Source of the DNA: Clostridiales bacterium
Lineage (GTDB): Bacteria > Bacillota > Clostridia > Oscillospirales > CAG-382
Direction of reading: 5' to 3'
Assembly: GCA_004553575.1 (NCBI GenBank)
Contig: SFLA01000006.1
Location: forward strand, 1 to 48,452
DNA: 48,452 bases
Of the stretch, positions 33,939 through 42,253 are shown in pieces. The position numbers and the translations under genes are program-made. Numbering within the stretch: the first letter of the stretch is position 1; each line of letters opens with the position of its first letter. The notes beneath the pieces are model-generated. The model was not told the origin of the DNA. It saw nothing but the letters and a program-made list of their open reading frames with translations, and ran no database searches.

Positions 33939-34607
33939 GTGAGATACCGGGGAGTCCTTTTCGATCTCGACGGCACGCTGCTGTATACGCTGGGCGATCT
34001 TACCTCGGCGACCAACCGCGTGCTCGGGTTACTGTCCTTCCCGCCCCGCAGCGAGGAGGAGATTATGGGTATGATCGGCGACGGGTTCGAGCCGCTTATC
34101 CGCCGTGCGGTTCCCGCCGGCGCGGAGATACCGGATTTTCCCGCGGCATCCGACGAGTTTCGCCGTTTTTATCTTGAGCATATGACCGACACCACCCGCC
34201 CATACGAGGGAATCGTGCATCTTCTCGGGCGGCTTGCCGCCTCCGGCTGTGTTGCGGGAGTCGTGTCGAACAAGTTTGACGAAGCGTCAAAAGCGCTTGT
34301 CGAAAAGTATTTTGGCAATCTTATCGGTTATACAGTCGGAGTGCACGGCGGTAATACACGCAAGCCGTCTCCGGTAATGATATTCGAGGCAATGGAGTAC
34401 TTCGGCCTGGAGAAAGAAGAGACGATCTATATCGGGGATTCCCCGTCGGATTTGATCACCGCCGGGAACGCAGGCATTTCGTTCGCGGCTGCCGCATGGG
34501 GCTACCGCTCGCGCGAGGTGCTTTGTGCCGCGGGTGCCGAATATGTTTTCGGCTCTCCGCGGGAGCTCGAAGCCTATCTGTTCGGAGGGGAAAATGGAGC
34601 AGAATGA
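33939..34607 (+). CDS. HAD-family phosphatase (phosphoglycolate phosphatase-like)
   Basis: Cytosolic haloacid dehalogenase-type hydrolase of 222 residues. Motif I is FDLDGTL with nucleophile D9 and acid D11. A helical cap with EEEIMGMIGDGFEPLIRRAV follows. Motif II is GVVSNK, motif III uses the Lys in NTRKPSP, and motif IV is YIGDSPSDLITAGNAG. It resembles Gph/PpaX-type enzymes, but the substrate is not fixed by sequence. The GTG start abuts the acpP stop, and its end overlaps the DUF3137 gene by 14 bp. Confidence 0.88.
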   Translation: MRYRGVLFDLDGTLLYTLGDLTSATNRVLGLLSFPPRSEEEIMGMIGDGFEPLIRRAVPAGAEIPDFPAASDEFRRFYLEHMTDTTRPYEGIVHLLGRLAASGCVAGVVSNKFDEASKALVEKYFGNLIGYTVGVHGGNTRKPSPVMIFEAMEYFGLEKEETIYIGDSPSDLITAGNAGISFAAAAWGYRSREVLCAAGAEYVFGSPRELEAYLFGGENGAE

Positions 34608-35505
34608 TCTTTTTGCCAGACTCGAAGCGATGAGAAAGCCGGTCGCCGTCCGTCAGAGGCTAACGCTGGTGTTCTGCGTGTGCGGATTTGCCGTGGCTTT
34701 CCTCGCGGTGCTGTCGCGCATGTTCCCGCTTTTCTTTGTCGGCTTCGGGCTGGTTATAGCCGGAGTTGTCAACACCTTCGCATCGGCAAAGAAAACCCGC
34801 GAATACAACAACTTTTACAAAAACGAATTCGTGCGCGGAATGCTTGCCCGGCGTATCGACAATCTGGTTTTCGAACCGGAAAACGGAATATCCGAGCAGA
34901 CCGTGCGCGATACCCGCATGATGTCGCTCGGCAACCGTTACAGAAGCGACGATTATGTTTCCGGCAGTTATAAAGGAGTAAGGCTCGAGTTTTCCGATGT
35001 GAAGATCGAGGACGAAAGCACAGATTCCGACGGACATTCGCATACGACCGTCTACTTCAGCGGCAGGTGGATGATTTTCGACTTCAATAAGGCGTTTTCC
35101 TGTGCCCTTCAGGTTCGTGAGAAGGGGTTTGCCTATGCAAAAAAGACCGGAGGCTTGTTCTCGTCGGAGGACAGAATGGAAAAGATAGAACTGGAGTCCG
35201 AAGAGTTTAACCGGAGGTTCGATGTTTATGCGGTGTCCGAGCACGAGGGCTTTTACATACTGACCCCTCAGTTTATGCAGGCGGTTTCGGATCTTGCCGA
35301 CATAACGAAAGGGAAAATGCTTCTGTGCTTCACCGGGTCGAAGCTGCATATAGCCGTAAACAGCGGCAGGAATGCCTTTGAGCCCCCGGTACTAAAGCCT
35401 ATCGACCCCGTTCAGATGCGCCGCGAGATAACCGGCGAGCTTGACGGAGTTATCGCCTTTATCGACAGGCTGAGACTTGACAGGAACATTTATAAAGGAG
35501 AATAG
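34594..35505 (+). CDS. DUF3137 membrane protein
   Basis: A 303-residue protein of the DUF3137 type. Two membrane helices (residues ~22-60, TLVFCVCGFAVAFLAVLSRM and PLFFVGFGLVIAGVVNTFAS) are followed by a large cytoplasmic domain with YVSGSYKGVRLEFSDVKIED and an acidic, His-containing patch DESTDSDGHSHT. The family is regularly found next to lemA, as here (2-base gap). Its function is unknown. ATG at 34594 follows GGAGGGG by 3-4 bases; a frame starting at 34525 lies inside the HAD gene. It could assist membrane-associated signalling, but nothing in the sequence proves it. Confidence 0.85.
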   Translation: MEQNDLFARLEAMRKPVAVRQRLTLVFCVCGFAVAFLAVLSRMFPLFFVGFGLVIAGVVNTFASAKKTREYNNFYKNEFVRGMLARRIDNLVFEPENGISEQTVRDTRMMSLGNRYRSDDYVSGSYKGVRLEFSDVKIEDESTDSDGHSHTTVYFSGRWMIFDFNKAFSCALQVREKGFAYAKKTGGLFSSEDRMEKIELESEEFNRRFDVYAVSEHEGFYILTPQFMQAVSDLADITKGKMLLCFTGSKLHIAVNSGRNAFEPPVLKPIDPVQMRREITGELDGVIAFIDRLRLDRNIYKGE

Positions 35506-35507
35506 GT

Positions 35508-36047
35508 ATGCCGTATTTGATTATCCCGTTAGTTATCGTAATTATCGCCGTAATATGGGCGGTTTCCGTTTCCAATTCGTTCAACCGCGACCGCGTAAAG
35601 ATCGAGGAGGCCCGGAGCGGAATCGACGTAGCACTTACCAAGCGCCATGACGTTCTGACTAAAATGCTGGACATAGCCAAGGGCTACGCTTCTCATGAAA
35701 AAGAGACGCTTTTTAAGGTTATCGAGCTTCGCCGCGGAATGACGGTTTCGGAAATGAGCCGCGCATCCGATCAGATGAACGAGGCGCTTAAGGGTATATC
35801 GGTGGTGGCGGAAAGTTATCCGGAGCTCCGCTCGTCCGAAAATTTCAGGGCGCTTCAGATATCCGTCTCCGACACCGAGGAGCATCTTCAGGCGGCGAGA
35901 AGGCTATACAACAGCAATGTCGCCTCCTACAACGCACGTCTGGTCACCTTTCCGAGCAGCATTATAGCCGGTATGAAGCATCTCGAAAGAATGCCGCTTT
36001 TCGAGGCGGAGGAATCCAAGCGTGCCGACATAAAAATGGAGTTCTGA
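35508..36047 (+). CDS. LemA-family protein
   Basis: One N-terminal membrane helix (residues ~3-21) is followed by a long antiparallel coiled-coil bundle, the LemA fold. The signatures FNRDRVKIEEARSGIDVALT, RHDVLTKMLDIAKGYASHEK, ENFRALQISVSDTEEHLQAA and RRLYNSNVASYNARLVTFPS are clear. The 179 residues are normal. It pairs with the DUF3137 gene in front, a conserved arrangement in Firmicutes. Its biochemical function is unknown. Confidence 0.94.
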   Translation: MPYLIIPLVIVIIAVIWAVSVSNSFNRDRVKIEEARSGIDVALTKRHDVLTKMLDIAKGYASHEKETLFKVIELRRGMTVSEMSRASDQMNEALKGISVVAESYPELRSSENFRALQISVSDTEEHLQAARRLYNSNVASYNARLVTFPSSIIAGMKHLERMPLFEAEESKRADIKMEF

Positions 36048-36081
36048 GTCCGATTCGCATATAAAAACGGAGGAAATATAT

Positions 36082-37215
36082 ATGAGAGCAATTATCAACG
36101 GAAGAATCGTTCTGCGCGACCGTATCGTTGACGGTGCGGTACTGCTTTACGACGAAAAGATCAGGGGAATATCGCAGACCGTTCCCGAGGGAGCCGAGGT
36201 TATCGACGCCTGCGGCGGTTACGTCGCTCCCGGACTTATCGATCTGCATATACACGGATATCTCGGCAAGGATGTCTGCGACGGAGATCCGGAGAGCATC
36301 CGTACCATCGCGTCCGGCATTGTCGCAAACGGTGTTACCGGGTTCCTGCCCACCACAATGACCGTGGACATGAAGGTAATACGCCGCGCGCTCGAGGTCT
36401 GCCGCGATCTTAAAGAAGAAAGCAAAAGCTGGAACGGCGCCGCGATTCTGGGCTGTCACGCCGAGGGTCCGTTCATAAACGCCAAGAAAAAGGGCGCTCA
36501 GGACGAAAAATACATACTTAAACCGGACGCCGCGTTCGTTAAGGAATATGCGGATATAATAAAGGAGATTACACTTGCGCCCGAGACGGACGATGACTTC
36601 GCAGCCATCCGCGAGATCACTGCCGATACCGACGTGCTCGTTTCCATGGGACATACCGACGCCGATTACGATACCGCCTTCCGTGCCACCGAAAACGGCG
36701 TGCGCCACGCCACTCATCTTTTCAACGCGATGACCGCGCTTGCCCACCGTAATCCCGGCGTAGTCGGAGCTGCGATGAACACCGATGTCAGCGTTGAGCT
36801 TATAGTCGATACCTTCCATGTGAATCCCGCGCTGTATCCCATAGTTGCGGCGCTCAAGGGCGACAAGCTGTGCTTTATAACCGACTGTCTGCCCGCCGGC
36901 GGACTTCCCGAGGGACAGTACACACTCGGCGGACAGGTTTTCGTGTCGAAGGGAATAGAGTGCCGGCTGCTTGACGGCACCATAGCCGGAAGCATTCTCC
37001 GTCTGAATAAGGGCGTGTGGAATGTTTACACCAATTCCGACCTTCCGCTCTGGTACTGCGTCGCCTGCGCGTCGCTGCACCCCGCCGCGGCTCTCGGAAT
37101 CGATTCCGCCAAGGGCTCGATCGAGGTCGGCAAGGATGCGGATATAATTATCACCGACGGTGAATTCAATGTTAAAAAGACCATCATGGGAGGAACGGTA
37201 AGATATGAAGCTTAA
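36082..37215 (+). CDS. nagA: N-acetylglucosamine-6-phosphate deacetylase NagA
   Basis: Removes acetate from GlcNAc-6-phosphate, giving glucosamine-6-phosphate for catabolism or wall recycling. It is an amidohydrolase TIM barrel. GLIDLHIHG gives the H56/H58 pair, GCHAEGPFINA supplies H126 and the metal-binding E128, SMGHTDAD and ATHLFNAM supply further histidines, and FITDCLPAGG supplies the catalytic Asp. The length of 377 residues is normal. GGAGG precedes the ATG. It overlaps the ROK-family gene by 11 bp, indicating a sugar-kinase/deacetylase pair. nagB is absent from the window. Confidence 0.96.
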   Translation: MRAIINGRIVLRDRIVDGAVLLYDEKIRGISQTVPEGAEVIDACGGYVAPGLIDLHIHGYLGKDVCDGDPESIRTIASGIVANGVTGFLPTTMTVDMKVIRRALEVCRDLKEESKSWNGAAILGCHAEGPFINAKKKGAQDEKYILKPDAAFVKEYADIIKEITLAPETDDDFAAIREITADTDVLVSMGHTDADYDTAFRATENGVRHATHLFNAMTALAHRNPGVVGAAMNTDVSVELIVDTFHVNPALYPIVAALKGDKLCFITDCLPAGGLPEGQYTLGGQVFVSKGIECRLLDGTIAGSILRLNKGVWNVYTNSDLPLWYCVACASLHPAAALGIDSAKGSIEVGKDADIIITDGEFNVKKTIMGGTVRYEA

Positions 37216-38587
37216 AGTCGACGCGGTACTTGATCCGCAGTTTGCGCCGCTTGCGCTGCTCTGCCGCGAAATGCGCGAAAAGACCGCGGAGTGCGGTCAG
37301 GACGTAGTTATCGGAATAGAGAGAAACAAGGGCTACGTCACCACCTATAAAACGAGAATATACCCCGACGGTATCGGCAAGGATGACGAAAACTTCGATT
37401 TTGTCGAGCGTATCGTCAAGAGCCTGCTTTGGGTCGCCGGCGGCTGGAAGATTATCTTCGCCGGCTCAAAGGTTGTCGGAGAGAGAATAAAAGCCGCTTA
37501 CGAAAAGGGCGGTCTGCGCGATTTCGACAACGGATTTATGTCCCGCGTGTACGAGACTCCTTTTGAAGTTGAGCTGCGCGATCTTGAGCACGCTCCCGTC
37601 AACAACAACTGCCCCGAGCCTGTCGGCAGACATCTCGACGGCTGCCGCATCGGCTTTGACGCCGGCGGAAGCGACCGCAAGGTTTCCGCCGTTATCGACG
37701 GCGAGGCTGTCTATTCCGAAGAAGTCGTCTGGTTCCCCAAGCTCAATTCCGATCCGAAGTATCACTACGACGGTATTCTTTCCGCAATGAAGACCGCCGC
37801 TTCTCACATGCCCCGCGTGGACGCCATCGGCGTTTCCTCCGCCGGCGTTTATATCGACAACCGCATAATGATAGCCTCGCTGTTCCTGAAGGTTCCGGAC
37901 GAAGAGTTCGATAAGCACGTGAAGAACATGTATCTTGACGTTGCAAAGGAACTGGGCGAGAATATTCCCATAGAAGTCGCCAACGACGGCGATGTGACCG
38001 CACTTGCGGGCGCCATGGATCTCGGCGACAACAACGTTCTCGGCGTCGCAATGGGAACGTCCGAGGCGGGCGGCTATGTTGACGGAGAGGGAAATATCAC
38101 CGGCTGGCTCAACGAGCTCGCCTTCGTTCCGGTGGACGCCTGCAAGAACGCCATGGTCGACGAATGGTCCGGCGATTACGGCTGCGGCGTTAAGTATTTT
38201 TCTCAGGACGGCGTTATAAAGCTCGCTCCCGCCGCCGGTATAGAGCTGGACGAGAGCCTTTCTCCCGCCGAGAAGCTGAAGGTTGTGCAGGGTCTTATGA
38301 AGCAGGGAGATCCCCGCGCGCAGAAGATCTACGAGACTATCGGTGTATACTTCGGCTATGCAATCGCCTATTACACAGAGTTTTACGACATCAAACACGT
38401 CCTTATAATGGGCCGCGTTACCAGCGGAGAGGGCGGAAGCGTGCTGCTTGCCAAGGCACAGGAGGTGCTCGACACCGAGTTCCCGGATATCGCCTCAGGC
38501 ATCGAGCTCCATATACCCGATGAATCCTCGCGCCGCGTAGGACAGTCGGTCGCGGCGGCAAGCCTCCCCGAAATCCGTAAGGCATAG
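37205..38587 (+). CDS. large ROK-family ASKHA protein
   Basis: A 460-residue protein whose C-terminal two thirds is an ROK/ASKHA kinase-like fold: GFDAGGSDRKVSAVIDGE (phosphate-1), VDAIGVSSAGVYI, EVANDGDVTALAGA with the candidate catalytic Asp, GVAMGTSEAGGYVDGEG, then LNELAFVPVD. About 145 N-terminal residues precede it and look like a further domain, with VVIGIERNKGYVTTYKTRIY and LLWVAGGWKIIFAGSKVVGE. The classic ROK zinc cluster CxCGxxGCxE is not seen. ROK proteins are sugar kinases or repressors, but no DNA-binding helix-turn-helix is present. The link to nagA suggests amino-sugar metabolism; the exact activity is unknown. Confidence 0.8.
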   Translation: MKLKVDAVLDPQFAPLALLCREMREKTAECGQDVVIGIERNKGYVTTYKTRIYPDGIGKDDENFDFVERIVKSLLWVAGGWKIIFAGSKVVGERIKAAYEKGGLRDFDNGFMSRVYETPFEVELRDLEHAPVNNNCPEPVGRHLDGCRIGFDAGGSDRKVSAVIDGEAVYSEEVVWFPKLNSDPKYHYDGILSAMKTAASHMPRVDAIGVSSAGVYIDNRIMIASLFLKVPDEEFDKHVKNMYLDVAKELGENIPIEVANDGDVTALAGAMDLGDNNVLGVAMGTSEAGGYVDGEGNITGWLNELAFVPVDACKNAMVDEWSGDYGCGVKYFSQDGVIKLAPAAGIELDESLSPAEKLKVVQGLMKQGDPRAQKIYETIGVYFGYAIAYYTEFYDIKHVLIMGRVTSGEGGSVLLAKAQEVLDTEFPDIASGIELHIPDESSRRVGQSVAAASLPEIRKA

Positions 38588-38600
38588 TCGCATACTGTAT

Positions 38601-38638
38601 AAGCCGTCCGCGGCGATAAAGCGGACGGCTTAGTTTTT
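38601..38638 (+). terminator. terminator of the acpP-to-ROK run
   Basis: AAGCCGTCCGC (38601-38611) and GCGGACGGCTT (38621-38631) form an 11-bp perfect stem with a 9-nt loop, followed by AG and a T-run. Confidence 0.93.
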
Positions 38639-38676
38639 TTCGGTTGCCCGTAAAACGCGGATTCGCGCTTATTTGC

Positions 38677-38695
38677 CGGAATTCTTCCGTTTTTT
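38677..38695 (+). terminator. possible second, weak terminator-like hairpin
   Basis: CGGAA (38677-38681), a 3-nt loop, TTCCG (38685-38689) and a T6 run. The stem is only 5 bp, so it may be chance. The rest of 38640-38759 holds no gene or clear signal. Confidence 0.3.
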
Positions 38696-38759
38696 GATCG
38701 GATTCTCTGCCCGAAAGCCTTTTCTTCGGATCTTCCGTCAATTTCCTTCAAAAAAACTG

Positions 38760-38788
38760 TTGGCAAACCGTCATTTATGTGATATAAT
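38760..38788 (+). promoter_or_regulatory. sigma-A promoter for rlmB
   Basis: TTGGCA (38760-38765), a 17-nt spacer and TATAAT (38783-38788), 47 bases before the rlmB ATG. Confidence 0.82.
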
Positions 38789-38835
38789 CAACAGAAATGG
38801 GGACGTGTGCCCGAAAAAGAAGGTAGTGTGCTGAT

Positions 38836-39609
38836 ATGCGTGAGGATAATGCAGGATCCGACGGCCTGTTTTGGGGACGGAATTCGGTTCTCGAGCTGCT
38901 TTCGAGCGGCAGAGCTGTCGACAAGATATATGTTCAGAAGGGCTCCCGCGAGGGCAGTATAAGCGTAATAGTCGGCAAGGCGACGGCAAGGCGTATCCCT
39001 GTGGTCGAGGTTGACCGTGTCCGCCTGGACGCGATGTCCGGCGGGGGAGTGCATCAGGGAGTCGCCGCTTCGGTGCCGGAGACGGCGTATGCTACAATCG
39101 ACGAGCTGTTCGCAAACGCGGAAAAGTCCGGCGGAAAGCCGTTTTTCGTAATCTGCGATTCGATAAATGATCCGCATAACCTCGGGGCGATAATACGTTC
39201 GGCGGAGTGTGCGGGAGCGCACGGAGTTATTATACCGAAGCACCGTTCGGTATCGCTTACTTCAACTGTGGCAAAAGCGTCTGCCGGAGCGCTGTTCCGC
39301 ATACCCGTTGTGAGGGCGGCGAATCTTGCGTCGGCGGTCGACGCGCTTAAGAAGCGCGGAATATGGATATATGCTCTCGAGGCGGACGGCGAGCCTTATT
39401 ACGGCGAGAGGTTTGACGACAGCGGGATAGCCTTTGTGCTCGGCAGCGAGGGCGAGGGCGTATCGCGGCTTATCCGCGAAAAAAGCGATTTCGTGCTGTC
39501 CATACCCATGTACGGCAGCCTGAATTCGCTGAACGTTTCCGCCGCGGCGGCGATAGTACTGTTCGAGGCGGCAAAGCAAAGAAACTGGAAGGCGGTAAAA
39601 GAACAGTGA
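38836..39609 (+). CDS. rlmB: TrmH/SpoU-family rRNA 2'-O-methyltransferase RlmB
   Basis: SPOUT methyltransferase, most like RlmB, which methylates G2251 of 23S rRNA. An N-terminal substrate-binding domain (GRNSVLELLSSGRAVDKIYV, with HQGVAASV) is followed by the three SpoU motifs: DSINDPHNLGAIIRSAECAG, FVLGSEGEGVSRL and IPMYGSLNSLNVSAAAAIVL. The length of 257 residues is normal. The related mitochondrial/TrmH-type targets cannot be fully excluded. An AGAAGG lies about 10 bases upstream of the ATG. Its TGA overlaps the GTG start of the next gene, so the pseudo-P-type ATPase is translated with it. Confidence 0.9.
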   Translation: MREDNAGSDGLFWGRNSVLELLSSGRAVDKIYVQKGSREGSISVIVGKATARRIPVVEVDRVRLDAMSGGGVHQGVAASVPETAYATIDELFANAEKSGGKPFFVICDSINDPHNLGAIIRSAECAGAHGVIIPKHRSVSLTSTVAKASAGALFRIPVVRAANLASAVDALKKRGIWIYALEADGEPYYGERFDDSGIAFVLGSEGEGVSRLIREKSDFVLSIPMYGSLNSLNVSAAAAIVLFEAAKQRNWKAVKEQ

Positions 39610-42128
39610 CAGACAGGAACAATCCAAGCGTTGAGGATATCCTGAAACGGCTTCAGACGGTCAGCGCAGAGAATGACAGTGCGCGCGGCATTGCCATGCC
39701 GCGTCAGGACAGAGTGCCCGACCCGGGCAGTCCCGTCATGCTCGAAAAGACAAAATCGATTGACGATAAGCTTCCGACCCGTTCGGAGACCGACGCGATT
39801 ATAGACAAGTATTCCACAAAAGTACGTATCCAGCAGGACCCGAAAAGCGCCACCCAGAGCCTTCGCGACGCGCTCGAGGCCCGTATGGAGGACGACGAGA
39901 CATTAAAGGCATATTATTACGGGAACAAGGACAAGCCCATGAAGAGCAAGCGCGCGGACGAGCTGTTTGCGCTGCTCGACCGCGCTACCGTCGATACTCT
40001 GAGCGAGAGCGATAAGCAGCCGTCGGAGATAGATACTTCCCGGTTTATGGATCCCGAAACGGTGGAGAAGCCGGTGGAGTACAGCCAGGAAGAGCTTTTT
40101 CCCATGGGCGAAACCATGCCTCCGCAGGAGGAGGAACACGCCACCGCCACCTTCGACGAGGATTACGCGGTACTTTCGGATAAGGTCGTAAGCGGCAAGA
40201 TAGGACTCGAGGAGGATGACGACGAATCCACTCAGCTTTCCATAGTGCCGGACGACGCCGACGATATACCTCCGACCGATGAGTACGGCAGACTGCTCGA
40301 TACCCGTGATATAAATCTTAAGGTTGCGCTCGGCGGAATGGATCCCGACAGCGACGAAGTCCCGAAGGAGCTTCGCGGACTTCACAAAACGGTCGCCCGC
40401 GATATGGAGAGCGGAGACCGGGAGTACGAATACACGGACCGCGCTCAGAACAACGAGGTAAACCGCATAATGCGCAAGGCAATACGCCAGTCGCGCCGCC
40501 GCTTTTTCTTCGCTCTGCTGTTTGCCGCAGCCGTGCTGTATCTTGAGCTTGCCTCAAAGGGTTCGGCGTCCTATTCGGTTTATTGCAGTCCGGGAAGATA
40601 CGGAGTGCTGTATATACTTATTGACCTTCAGGTGTTGTTCCTGCTCGGAATAACCCTGCTTCCGTCGCTCTGCCGCGGCGCAAAGGGCTTTTTCACCTTC
40701 AATATGAACTGCGACAGCGTGTTCTTCTTCGCGTTTCTGGCTTCGTCGGGGTACAGTATAGTCCGTCTGTTTCTCTCACCTACCGACCCCGGGCTTCGGC
40801 TGTACAATCTGCTTCCGGCGGTGTGCGGAGTCTGCTCCGCGCTGGTGAATATGCTTGACTGCCGCAAGAATTATTCCTGCTTCCGGGTTATAGCGTCGGC
40901 AAAGAGCAAATACGCCGCCGCCGAGCTCAGCGGAACCTCACGCGAATCCGACGAGTTCTATTCGTATTTGCTTGAGGACAGCGATATTTACACAGTCCGC
41001 AGGACAAAATTTATAAGCGGATTCTTTGCCAGGCTGAGAAAACGTCCCAAAAGCGAGGATCTTTTCAATTTTCTTGTTCCGCTGGTCATTCTCGGCGCGG
41101 TCGGAGTTTTTGCTTACCGTGCGATCAGCGGCGACGGCTGGATTCCCGCGCTTTCGTCGGCAATGCTCACTCTCGCGCTGAGCCTGCCGCTTTCGGCGTT
41201 TTTTATCATTTCGATGCCGCTGGTAACCGCAAATCGCAGGGCGAACCGTTCGTCTTCGTGCTTTATCGGTCCCGCAGTGGCGGAGGAGTATTCCGACGCA
41301 TCGGTTATATCGTTTGCGGACACCGAGGTTTATCCGTCTAATCTCGTTAAGATAACGAGCTTCCGTACCTACGGCGATTTCCGTATCGACCGTGTTCTGA
41401 TCGAGCTTTCCCGTATCTTCGGATATATCGGAGGACCGCTCGAAAAGGTTCTTGCTTCAACCGTAACGGAGCCGGTAGAGCCGCCGCAGTATATACGGCT
41501 GCTTGAATCCGCTGCCGACGGGCTTCGCGTGGTGCTGGACGGAAAAGAATATTTTATCGGAAAGCGCGCGTATATGCGCCGTTACCGCTTCGAATCCCCC
41601 AAGGATGAGATCGACGATATGTACGAGAACAGCGTCGGCTCCGTAATGTATGTTACGGTGGGGGACCGTCTTGCCGCCAAGCTGTATATCAAGTACTCGA
41701 TAAACCCGCTGTTCGACGAGCTGCTCCGCGATATGAACAAATCCGGTCTTTGTGTCGGTATAAAGACTCTCGATCCTAACATAAACAATGAGCTTCTTGC
41801 AAACGGGATCCATTACAAGAAGTGCCCCATAGCCATTCTTAAGGCGGGCAACCCCGAGGATATGAACCGTGTAACGCCGTCGGTCGATTCAGGCATAGTA
41901 TCCAATTCCGGGCTTCACAAGTTCCTGCATATGTTTGCCCTGTGCGATAAAACCAGACATGTCATCAAGGCAAACGGCATTGTGTGCGTTATCGGAACGG
42001 TGCTGTCTCTTGTAGCGTCGGCCTTCCTGGTTCTGTCCGGCGAATCCGCATCCGTTGCGTCGCTGTATGCCGCCGTGTTCCAGCTCATGTGGGTGGTTCC
42101 GGTATGGCTTATGTCTGCCGTTTTGTGA
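39606..42128 (+). CDS. pseudo-P-type ATPase, P1B-like, with acidic N-terminal domain
   Basis: The 840-residue protein starts with ~298 soluble, acidic, probably disordered residues. Eight hydrophobic helices follow in the P1B order (near 300-316, 333-354, 369-390, 397-416, 486-504, 512-540, 788-811, 816-838). The CPC metal motif of helix 6 reads LPL (527-529). The phosphorylation site reads SVISFADTEVYPSN (566-579), with A571 where Asp is expected. The short loop between helices 4 and 5 has no TGE, the TGD region reads KTLDPN (720-725), and the GDGxND hinge is missing. FIGKRAYM (650-657) and VTVGDRLAAKLYIKYSI (683-699) still fit N/P-domain strands. Ion pumping is unlikely. It is coupled to rlmB by a GTGA overlap. 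Confidence 0.8.
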   Translation: MTDRNNPSVEDILKRLQTVSAENDSARGIAMPRQDRVPDPGSPVMLEKTKSIDDKLPTRSETDAIIDKYSTKVRIQQDPKSATQSLRDALEARMEDDETLKAYYYGNKDKPMKSKRADELFALLDRATVDTLSESDKQPSEIDTSRFMDPETVEKPVEYSQEELFPMGETMPPQEEEHATATFDEDYAVLSDKVVSGKIGLEEDDDESTQLSIVPDDADDIPPTDEYGRLLDTRDINLKVALGGMDPDSDEVPKELRGLHKTVARDMESGDREYEYTDRAQNNEVNRIMRKAIRQSRRRFFFALLFAAAVLYLELASKGSASYSVYCSPGRYGVLYILIDLQVLFLLGITLLPSLCRGAKGFFTFNMNCDSVFFFAFLASSGYSIVRLFLSPTDPGLRLYNLLPAVCGVCSALVNMLDCRKNYSCFRVIASAKSKYAAAELSGTSRESDEFYSYLLEDSDIYTVRRTKFISGFFARLRKRPKSEDLFNFLVPLVILGAVGVFAYRAISGDGWIPALSSAMLTLALSLPLSAFFIISMPLVTANRRANRSSSCFIGPAVAEEYSDASVISFADTEVYPSNLVKITSFRTYGDFRIDRVLIELSRIFGYIGGPLEKVLASTVTEPVEPPQYIRLLESAADGLRVVLDGKEYFIGKRAYMRRYRFESPKDEIDDMYENSVGSVMYVTVGDRLAAKLYIKYSINPLFDELLRDMNKSGLCVGIKTLDPNINNELLANGIHYKKCPIAILKAGNPEDMNRVTPSVDSGIVSNSGLHKFLHMFALCDKTRHVIKANGIVCVIGTVLSLVASAFLVLSGESASVASLYAAVFQLMWVVPVWLMSAVL

Positions 42129-42191
42129 CTTTTCAACAAAACCGGGCCTTCTTTATTTACGTTTGGGACAGCAGACGATCAAAAAAATCGC

Positions 42192-42220
42192 TTGATTAAT
42201 TCGTCTGAATATATTATAAT
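42192..42220 (+). promoter_or_regulatory. promoter for the EF-G-like gene
   Basis: TTGATT (42192-42197), a 17-nt spacer and TATAAT (42215-42220), 33 bases before the ATG. No convincing terminator separates it from the preceding gene. Confidence 0.78.
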
Positions 42221-42253
42221 AAATCGTTAGAAATATAACGGAGGATATACCAC

